From: Diadema setosum
Taxonomy: Eukaryota; Echinodermata; Echinoidea; Diadematoida; Diadematidae
Length of the DNA: 64,000 bases
Direction: 5' to 3'
Assembly: GCF_964275005.1 (NCBI RefSeq)
Contig: NW_027307649.1
Location: 529,501-593,500 of the forward strand
Part shown: piece by piece, positions 47,218 through 57,700 of the stretch
Layout: every line of letters starts with the position of its first letter
Numbering within the stretch: the first letter of the stretch is position 1
The notes under the pieces: generated by a model
Told to the model about the DNA's origin: nothing
The model's database searches: none
The model's input: only the letters and a program-made list of their open reading frames with translations
Program-made: the position numbers and the translations under genes

Positions 47218-50200
47218 ATGGCGCTCCTGAATCTTCACACGAAGTTGTCGCTGTTGTCGACAATCTTTCTGGTCGTGTCGCTGCTGCTTGCCCAGGCGAC
47301 TGGTCTGGCGGAATCTGGGAGAATAGCGTACATGAGTTTCGGTGAGCTTTAAAGTAGTACAATAATAAGCTGGTCATTAATCTCCGCGGAATGCGAAACC
47401 ATTTAGTTGCAGAGAATAAATCACATTAATAATGATCGAAATCAACAACTAAGCTTCTATAATTGTCTTTCTTAGTGTCACGTTGAAGTTCAGGTGATAT
47501 CTTTTTTTTTTTCACGTAGCCATGGTCTTAAATAAACCTATCTCCCGGCCTCCCCCGGTGAAGATCAGGACGACTATGTTCGCAAATGTACCGAAGATAT
47601 TTATTTTCTATTAGAAATTCAGAATGTTTATTGGCCCTACGTGTAACGCTGTTGACAAGAAACATGGAGGGCCTACTGACATACTTAATGACTGTTAAAA
47701 CTATCACATAATTCAGTCGGTAGAAATCTTATCGTGAAAACAGCGTGATATTAAGGAATTTGCAGTGTTTGGAATTGCACGATGTAAAGATTTTAATTTT
47801 CCTCCACCTTTTTCTTTGTCATGATGTAAAGAATGCAAAGATTTTCCTCTATATTTTTTGTACGATCACGATGAATGCAACTGCTTGCTTACACAAAATT
47901 CTTAGAAACTGGAGCCTACCGATAATCAACTTTTATAGTGAAACAGTTCAGTTTTTATCAACGGCCAATCGTGTATGCAGTCGTATTATAATTGATACGG
48001 TCGAGTTTGTTCTCTCACAATACTTACACCTGTTCATAGGTAGGCACGCATCGGCTTGACAGAAAATTGTCCATAAGCTTTGGTCCGCATGAGTCTGTTT
48101 GGTGTCTCACCAGTATTGCTGAATTCTAATGAAGAGGCCATGATCTCATTCCACACACACATAACCACCACCACCACCACAACAACAACACACACCACCA
48201 CACACAATCACTCCTAAGCAACTAAAAGGTATCAATATTATAAAGGAGAAGTCCAGGCGATTTTCATAATTTCACATCATGTAGTACATTATAAATTGAC
48301 AGCTACACACTCTATAGATTTGTGGAATTTATTGTGGTCCTAAATCGGAGAAACTTATACTCTGGAAAATTCAATACAAGTTGCACTAAACAAAGATGAT
48401 GACATAGGAGATTCACATATTTTATCATCCTTGTTCATTGTAATTTGTTTTAGAATTGTGAAAACATTCATATTCCTCGTTCCAATCACGGTAAATTCTT
48501 AGACTCTGTACCGGGTGTCACGACTTTATTGTTGTAGGTCTAAACGTAAAAGTCTGAAAATCATCCTGAGTTCTCTCTTAATGTAATCAATGAGACTATG
48601 TAAACATAGACTGCTTTAAAAGGGCCTATACCACATCATCCACCGCGGAGAATGCACTTTTTTTCCCGTAAGACCCCCGCTTCATAGAGATTTCTTTTCT
48701 TATTTGTCATTCGTCGTGAACGAAGTTTGTTGCTTCCGGCCACCCACCGAAGTGAATGGGATCGCAGTCTAATGAATCCGACTTGATTGGTCCACTATCA
48801 GGTGAGTGTCAGATATATCGCTCGTGTTCCTTATCGGATCACGCTCGAAATGTCTGACACTGACCTGATAGTCGATCCAAGCTAGCTGATCCACTGGACT
48901 GCGATTCGATACACTTCGATAAGTGGCCGGCAGCGATGAATTAGCTTCCGATGAGTGACCGATGAGAGAAAATCTCTGTGGAATGAGCGTGCACCGTATT
49001 CAGAATGATACATCCTCCAGCAGTGTAATTATACCAGGGAGCCACGGCATGCTTTTGTCTCTGTTTAGCTTTGCTTTGTAAGTCTCAATGGCAAAGCCCG
49101 GCTCTGATGTTCTCTACCCGCTGAAAGGTTTACATTTTACAGAAACACAAAACATTCACAACAAAGTTCAAAAGTGAATAAACAACAGAGAGGAAAAAAT
49201 TATGATAGAACCTGAAGTTCTATTTCATTGTTTGCGTTGTAACAAAGAGCATTATCTACACACACATGTTATACACACACATACAATAAATGATAATCAT
49301 GACTCACGAATGGCGATACCGAAAGAAGAGGAACCCAGCAAACACAGAACGTTTTCAAAACGTTTCCTAAACGTTTGTTGGAGCAAGTTTGAGGTTCCAT
49401 ACGTCTTCGTATAAATGGACGCTTTTAAAACGTACATACAACGTCAAATTGGGGACTTAGCATTTACTGCAAAGCACAGGTTTTTGGAGAACGTTTTAGA
49501 AACGTCAATGGACGTTACAATACGTTGTTATTATCTCTGCAATGTCTTCATCCTTTGTAAACGTCCACAAAACGTTTTTATTAGGTCTGCTACGTCGACT
49601 TCGTTTTTAATGAACGTTTAAAAAAACGTATTTATTTCGTCCTCTGTCCGTCTCTTTATTATGAATATAACTCATGCATGATTATGAATATTCAAATTAA
49701 GGTGTGTGTGATATAATTTTAGTAACCATGTCTTCATGCATCACAATATTTTGGTGGTATATAAAAGAATGTGATACAGATTCATCAATGGTAACGGGCT
49801 GACCCTATGTCAGAGAGAGGAGTTCAGCACCCTCCACCCCCCTAGCTGTCTGTCTTCTCGTTCTGTCTTCACCCTTTCCGCTATTCTTCTATCAACACTT
49901 CTCTTCCACGATGTCTCTGCCTACCAGGCTAATAATAATTAACACCTAGGCCGATAAGACAACTAGAGGCGCCTGACCCCGGGAAAGGCCAAGACATCAC
50001 CGGCGTCGGCGGGCGGGTCCTATACCTGCTTTGCCGACGGGAACGGCGCGGCGTAACCCTGCATTTCTCTCGATGCAGGAGTAGGCAGATGACATCATTT
50101 CCGGAACCCTGTCCCCTTTCCTTCCGATGTATATATAAATATCATTGTAAATATAAAAATAAATGTTATTGGGTTTTTTGTAAATAATTAAAAGTATTTT

Positions 50201-53200
50201 AGGTTTTTATAATTAAATTTAAGGCATATCTGAATAATTATATTTTTTGGAGCAAATTGCCCACCCGGCAGAGAGCTCCACAATCCAAAAGAACAACAAC
50301 AACATTCATCAATGAGGAATAGGGTGTAGTATAGGTGGTAGGACACTAGGAATATGTTAGGATAAGATTATATAGGATTAGAATACATTAATCTCAGATT
50401 GCGTCTATAATGTCATAACTATAATATTTTTTCTTGAATATCGTATAGAAAATAAACAGACATTCTTAAAAGGTTTTCTGGACGTTCTAGACGGATATGG
50501 AAGGTTCTATGAACGTTCTGGAAAGGGTCATAAGACTTTTTAGACGTTCTTAAAAAGGGTTTTGAACGTTCTAGACGGTTTTCAAAGGTTTTCTGGACGT
50601 CCGCAAAACGTCCAAAGAACGTTTTGAATATTCTTAAAAGGTTTTACTGACGTCCACAACGCTCAAAAGGTCTTATAGGTACTTAGAAATTCCGAAAGGT
50701 TTTTTTTTATTTGTTTTAAAAGTTTAAAAAACGTTTTTATAACGTCCATTTGAAACGATTTAAATACGTCGAAAACCTTCCATAAAAAGACGTTCTGAAA
50801 ACGTTTTGACAAAACGTCCAAATAACGAACTTGGAATGTTTCAAGAACGTGCAGAAAACGTCCTTGTGTTAGCTGGGAAGGGCCTGGACTGCAGCTCAGA
50901 GGGTTCTACTTAGGAGGTGCCATATAGATAAGCCTATAGTTCCTCCTTGGTTCCGAGGGTTCTGCCACAGATTTTCTTCCCATCTCGTTGTTCTTTTGTC
51001 TCCCTCTCTCCCTCGCTCTCTCTCTCTCATTCCCTCTTTCTCTTTTTGTTGGCTCTTTATTTCCCCTCTCTTTATTTTTCTTTCCAGTGCTTGTTGCTGT
51101 TGTTGCTACTTGTCTCTCTTTGCTATTTTTGACTCTCCTCGCTCTTGGACCTGCGCCCAATGACGGGATAAAGTCCACTCTGAGTTGTTTCTCATCGTCC
51201 ACGATGGCGCTCTTGCGAGGGAAGATCGCCCTCTATCGTCTGCAGAAGCACTGGAAGAATCCTCGCCGGGCCCAGGATCGCCTCCTCAGACACATTCTCC
51301 TCGAGAATGGCGACACGGAGTACGGCAAACGATACCGACTTCGAGACATCAAGGACAGAGATGAGTTCAGGGCTCGCCATCCACTCACAACATACGAACA
51401 CTACCGTCCTTTCGTTGAAAGGGAGATTAATGGCGAGAGAAACATTATGACCCGGAAGTTCCAATCCAGTTACGTCAGGACTTCCGGTACGTCTGGTTGC
51501 GCCAAGTTGGTCCCTCGGAGGAATAGACTACGGAGAATAAGGAATTATTTGGATGTCCTTTATGCCATTGTTCACATGGCGCATCCCGATATAGGAATAA
51601 TTCAGAAACAGCTGTACCACTATGTTGCTCCTGTAGTCTCTAGAAGTAAAAATGGTGCGCTCATTGAAAGTGCCCTGACTATGGGAGATGATACAAGGTT
51701 GTATTACACCACACCTCCGGCTGGTTTTCGCATCCATTCCTACGAGGTTGCGAGTTACATCCATCTCCTTTTTGCCCTGCGTTACAGGAATCTTGGCTCA
51801 ATCTGCGTCTTGTTTCTGAATACGCTAGAGAGCTTGATTAAACAACTCGCACAGTGGTGGGAAGACATCGTCCATGATATCGAGTACGGAACCATCAGTG
51901 AGCGACTCAACCTTTCAGACGACATACGATCGGCACTGAAAGCTGAACTTTCTGGAGGTGACCGGCAGAGGGCGCTGGAATTACGTCAACATTTTGTAGT
52001 GGGGTTGGACAATATCTTGCCAAGGGTGTGGCCAAAGTTCAGAGTCATTATATCCGCGGACAGCACTGGAATCTGGCCAAGACTAAGAGAGAAATACTCA
52101 AGAGGTATTGTGTCGATAATGAATTCATACTCATAATAAACCCTATCAATCCGCAGTGCGTACCCTTGCAAACTTTGCTCCAGGCTGCTTCCCTATATCA
52201 CATTTTCATAGGAATCTCATGCAATCTTCCGCTTAGTTTTTTTTTACCTCCAATGAATCCTCTAGGCATAGGCGGATTGCTTGTAGTCTGTCCCACCGAA
52301 GTTGCAGCCGTATGGATTTTTAGAGAACACTCCCCATGCATCATAAACGATTGTTTTTATCTTGATAATTACGTAATTAGTTTTAAGAAATCTCCAGAAG
52401 TATACAAAATGTACACAGCACAGGATTATGCACGCTACCCGCACACTCCGTCCCTACAGCATCTAAAACCATTTGGGTGGAGCGTTACGTTGTCCTACAC
52501 CCCTCCCACCCCAAATTCCTGATCATCATTCCGACATCAGTCTTAAATCACTCCCGATAGCATACAGCACTGCTCTCTTCCATAATTATTTCCTCCCATC
52601 ATTGTAACGCCTGCATCGTGTTGGCGTGCAGTTACTGTTACTATAAATCATGAAGGGTAACCACTAAGCAGGATATCTTTTCAAGAGCACCGAGCATTTC
52701 CGATGATGTATGTGAGAGTGTTCCCTGCGTTTAAAGAATGAAATCCACTCCACCTACCGCCAGGTATCACTTTGCTATCCAGTGGCTACGGATGTTCGGA
52801 GGGACTTACCATGGGGATCTCCATTTGGGGGTTGGACGAGCGACCGGATATGCTCTTCCTTCCTACCACAAACTTCTTTGAGTTCATCAGACTGCAGAAC
52901 ACGTAAGTTTGAACCACTTGTTGCTCTTTGAGCACAGTACAGGACCTACAGGTGGCAATCGATCACACAGTTATGCGCTTGGCTTACGGCCATACAGTGA
53001 AAGCAGAGGATGTTTGGCTCCGGCTGCTGTAATGTCGCGCCCTCTGTAATGTTTTGTCACTTCTGAAAGATGGTGTCGGAATTCATCGTAACCGCGGTGT
53101 AGTAGGTGACGAGGCTAAGAAAAAAATAGGTAGTCCAATGCGACAATGTTTGATATGAGCTCAATCGTGGAGGCGTTATGAACTCCCTCGTGGAGACATC

Positions 53201-54684
53201 ATTTTGGTATATGTGATATTCTTGTTTGATATTCTTAAGATGTATTATGTTTGATATTTACGTCAGTATTGTCTGGGGCAAATTATTTGTTGTATAGGGG
53301 CCCCATTTTTTCTCTTTCTTTTCTTTCTTTAAAAAACAACAGCACGCTTAAGATGACGAACCCAAAGGGGAAGGGTATGGGAGGAGGTATCAATACCAAG
53401 TCGTACTACAAATTCATTGGGTCATAGTAGGGCCTTCTGTTCCCATGACTACCCTATAGATGCTCTCCCAACTAAGGGTAATGATCTCTTTCGTGGATGA
53501 ATGAGTATATAGGTTTCGTTTTTGAAGAAATGATCCCTTGGTAGCGATCTTCCACAAAATTTTCTCGAAAACAGGCTGTAAAGGACAGTGCTTGGGTAGA
53601 TATAGACACAATCAAAACACGCATGCGAACACACAACATTATATTATAGACAAAGTGCAGGTTACAGATGTCATAATCACATTCAAATGATTATCACTAT
53701 CTCAACATTTGTCCTTTCCTGTTGGAAAGAACACAGTTTCCCACAGTGTGAACATATTGTGAACGCAATGTCAAATTTCTTCGAACTGTTAAATTCAAGC
53801 ATTTTAGCAATGTGAACTCATTCAATGACTCGTCAATCCACACATGATTCACAGTGTGAAACAGAACATAACAATGTGAACTCTGTGAACAACCACAATA
53901 ATGACAGTGTGAAATCAAATTTGCGTTTTCATGTAGTCGACTAAGTGAACACATTGTGTGAGACACTGCGTTCTTTCAGCAGAGCTTCTCTCATTCGGCC
54001 TGTTTCTTCTTGTTTTATATCTTGTGTTTAAAATAATATTCAAGGGGAATTCATCAATTTTAACAGTACATCTTTCAATTTCTCTTGTACTGCGACAGGC
54101 CGCAAAAACAGCATGGTGGACTTTGTCCACTGTTAATGAAGACGGGTTTAGGCCTACTTCTCCTGTTTCGGTAAAGCCCTCTATTTCTCAGCAAGCCTGC
54201 TCATGCCGTATTGTTTTCCTCGTGGATAGTAAAAGAAAGAACGAGAAATAAAATGACATCAGTTTGTTTGTTAATTGGTTAATTGAGGCTTCAGAAATGG
54301 GATGATTTATTTCAAATCGACGAGATGATAATTATTGAATAATTTCTGAAGTTCAGATTAAGTGTTGTTGTTGTGTGTGTGCAGAGACTACAACCCAAAG
54401 TACCTTCTGATCTGGAGATTCTCCCGCCTGAAACCCCTAGCAAACGGGAGACTCAAAGTTGATGTGTGCGAAGCGCGAAATTCCCAGGGTTCTAGATGCT
54501 CTCTGGTGCTATCTAAGACTTATTTTTTCAACATAACGATAGAAATGTGTAAGAAATCATTTCCAACGGGAGACAAAGAGCCAGGGCGGGAGAAATTAAA
54601 TCTCAAACGGGAGAACGGGAGATTTTGCAAAAATGGGTTTTCGGCGGGAGATCTCCCGTCGAAAACGGGAGAGTTGGAGTCTCT

Positions 54685-54719
<35 letters not shown>

Positions 54720-57700
54720 GTCCCGACGATAACATGTACGTATTATTGCTTTAATCATATATGCTGTTTTCTTTTCTGCCTAAATCAGTCACGAGAGTCA
54801 GCCTGAAACGCTGTTCCTTGATGAGCTCGAGATTGGCCAGGAGTACGAGGTCGTCATCACCCAGGCCTGCGGACTCTATCGATACAGACTGGGAGACATC
54901 ATTCGAGTCACTGGTTTCCATGACAACTGTCCTTCATTTCAGTTTTTGTACCGGTCAGTGCAAAACACCCATGCACTCTTTGTAGTAAACTGTGACGAGT
55001 GTGACAGTGTGCAAAATAGATACCTTTCACATTAGTGTATATTTTCATCTCTTTAAAAAGAAAAAAAAAGGTTGATATAATGACAGCAAATCTTGCAGGG
55101 GGTGGCAAGTGCTTTGTTTGTTTGTTTGTTCATTTCCATCTGAGAAGATGGCTGGATAGCCCATATGCAGCTATGCTAAGCTGGTCTTCCATGGGATCCA
55201 GTTGGATGTGAGGTGGGACCACTTCACCGGGTTAAACACCCTGCTCTTTGCGATGAATGAATGAAGCGGGATCTTTTACGTGCACGAGTTGTGACTCTCT
55301 CATACACGGGACCTCCATTTTATGTCCTATCCTAGGGACAGAGTGTTTTACCTCTTGGTAGAGGGGACGGTATGATTACATACAACATTGCTAGGTCCAG
55401 ATTCGGGCTCAAACTGGGGTCCTTAGGATCGTGAGGCAGACGCGCTATACCAACTGAGCCAACTCATCGCCCTAACAGTGCCATGTTAACGATAAGAATT
55501 TAAGTTCCTGAATGACTGTAGCTACGAGAAGCAGCTATACTAGCTAGATATCCTAACCTTTTCTTTTAATGAAATGGGACCCAGATAGATTCGTAATTTA
55601 CAATTTTCAGTGATTATGCCATTTGCACGGAACGAACTACACGGCTTCCTTGTAATCCTGCTCTTTCAAAGATTCTTACTTTTTCATGATTAATTTTCTC
55701 TTAATACATGGTATGGGCGTTTAAGCAGAAGCATTGCGATATTTCTTAGTAATATCCTAATTTGTTTGTTTTTCGTCTGTTTGAGTCAGCTCTCTTTGTA
55801 CTAGAAAAAACTTGTTAAATTTCTGATATATAGGCCTATCATCGGGTTTCATAGATAAAAGAAAATATACCATCGTTTAAGTATTGTCATTATAATCATG
55901 GAGGCCCTACACTAGTACACTTTTACCTCTGTAACTTTTACTTTCTGTCGTTTTCAGTCTGGGTCTGATTTTGAACTTGCGATATGAGAAGATTGATCAA
56001 GGCGTCGCACTCCAGGCATTTCAGGCCGCCGTGGATCGCTGGCCGGGCCGGGTCAAACTGACTGAGTTTGCTGCTGCCGAGAGTACTTTGCTCTCAGAAA
56101 CATGCACTGGTGAGTATGCAAAGAATACACCAAGTTGCACTTTAAATGATTTATATGGTCCTAAACAGTCGAACCAATACAAAGAATGATTATAGAATGG
56201 TGAAATGATTAAAATACGTTAACAAATGACAGCTGCATCTAAGCGTGTGACAATATGAATAAACTCTGATTAATGATAGACCATGTGATCCAGACTAGCT
56301 TGCGGAACTTAATACTCATTAAACCCGTTTCATACGGAGACCTAGTGATCTATGTATTAACCCTATGGGGATTTCGGAATTCAGTTTGGAAAGGGTTAAG
56401 GGAGGTTCTTCAGGCATCGTGGATTGAAAGGCCAGTGTCTCCATTGATGACAATGGCGAACCTTGCCATCCTTCCCTTCCTGCGTAGGGATCGGGAGAGT
56501 AATGCGTAAAAAAACGGCCCTAGGTTGTTTCTTATGGCGGCTGTTGACCCATGATGATGAGCAGTACTCTGCAGTCGGGTAGACGAGAGCTATGGTAGCA
56601 GTAGACCTACAGAAAGTACTGGCTTTTGAATTCCAATTGTTGCTTGCGAATTTCCTGATGATGTAACCCCGTGATTTTAGTTTGTATGCAACTCTCTTCA
56701 GGTGTTCTCGGTTTCCTCTCACCTCCCTGGTTTATGTGAGATGCGGTCTAACCAGGGAGCTCCCTGGTCTAACGTACCCCCAATGTACTTGGGGAACTTC
56801 TCGTGCTTGACAGGCATACCACTCGTACAGTTAAAAAGGAATGGAGCCAATACAGAATCCTGGGGGAGGCCATTATTCAGAGTCCTAACAGAGTTGGTCT
56901 GGTTACCCAGAGTGATCCTGACTTTGCAATTAAAGACAATAAGCAGCGCAAAGTTGTCTGGCAATTGAGGATTATGGACGTTTTCAGAAGCAGACTATGT
57001 CTCCACACTATGTCATATGCTTATGAAAGGTTTACGAGTGCAACGCCTGTGTTTTAAAGCCTCTTTGGATGTCAGCCTCGATGCTATTAAGCAGGAATAT
57101 GAATTGGTCAGCACATTTCTTGCCTGGTCTGAAACCTTCCTGTTCTCTCGATAGGATGAGCTTTTCCAAAGGAGAGGGCCTGACAAGGAGGAGTCGTTCA
57201 AATAACTTGAATGTTGTACACAACAGCGAGATACGTCTGTACCTGGCGGGGTTTTCAACAGTTAGCAAAGGCTTTCCACGGCTCCTTTCCGAGCTTTGGG
57301 AGTAGTTCGAGTTGAGTGGACATGGGGAAACGAGATGCCATCTGTATGCGGCCCTTGCGGTCAAGGCTCTTCAGGAACACCTCGTAGATATTATACCATT
57401 GATTCCGACCGCTTTGCCTGACTTGATGGCGTACAGGCCTATATCCATCTTTGCATGGGATTAGGGACAGCAGAGACCACTCGTCAGTTGCGAGGATAAG
57501 TAGGATTCTCTCAAGCCCTTTGTAGCAACATTCTTTCGAGCTTCCTCAGAAGAGAAGACCGTTGATTTGGCAACCAAACGGAAGGCATCTTCGTTGTCAG
57601 ATACCTTACGAGGCTGATGCTGGGCTAGTGGGGCTGAACCGTGGTGACGGAGGAGGTGCCATTTCTTTGTGCTGGAGTAAATGAAATTCATATCATCAAC

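Noticed and set aside
54362-54754. Extra GHDC copy 2 exon after GTGTGTGCAG
   Set aside because: Copy 1 has no counterpart, exon 3 joins exon 4 in phase without it, and the sequence is a CGGGAGA-rich repeat running into a GT microsatellite.
55400-55473. Functional tRNA gene on the minus strand
   Set aside because: tRNA-like head only; the sequence continues into a SINE body with an AACA tail.
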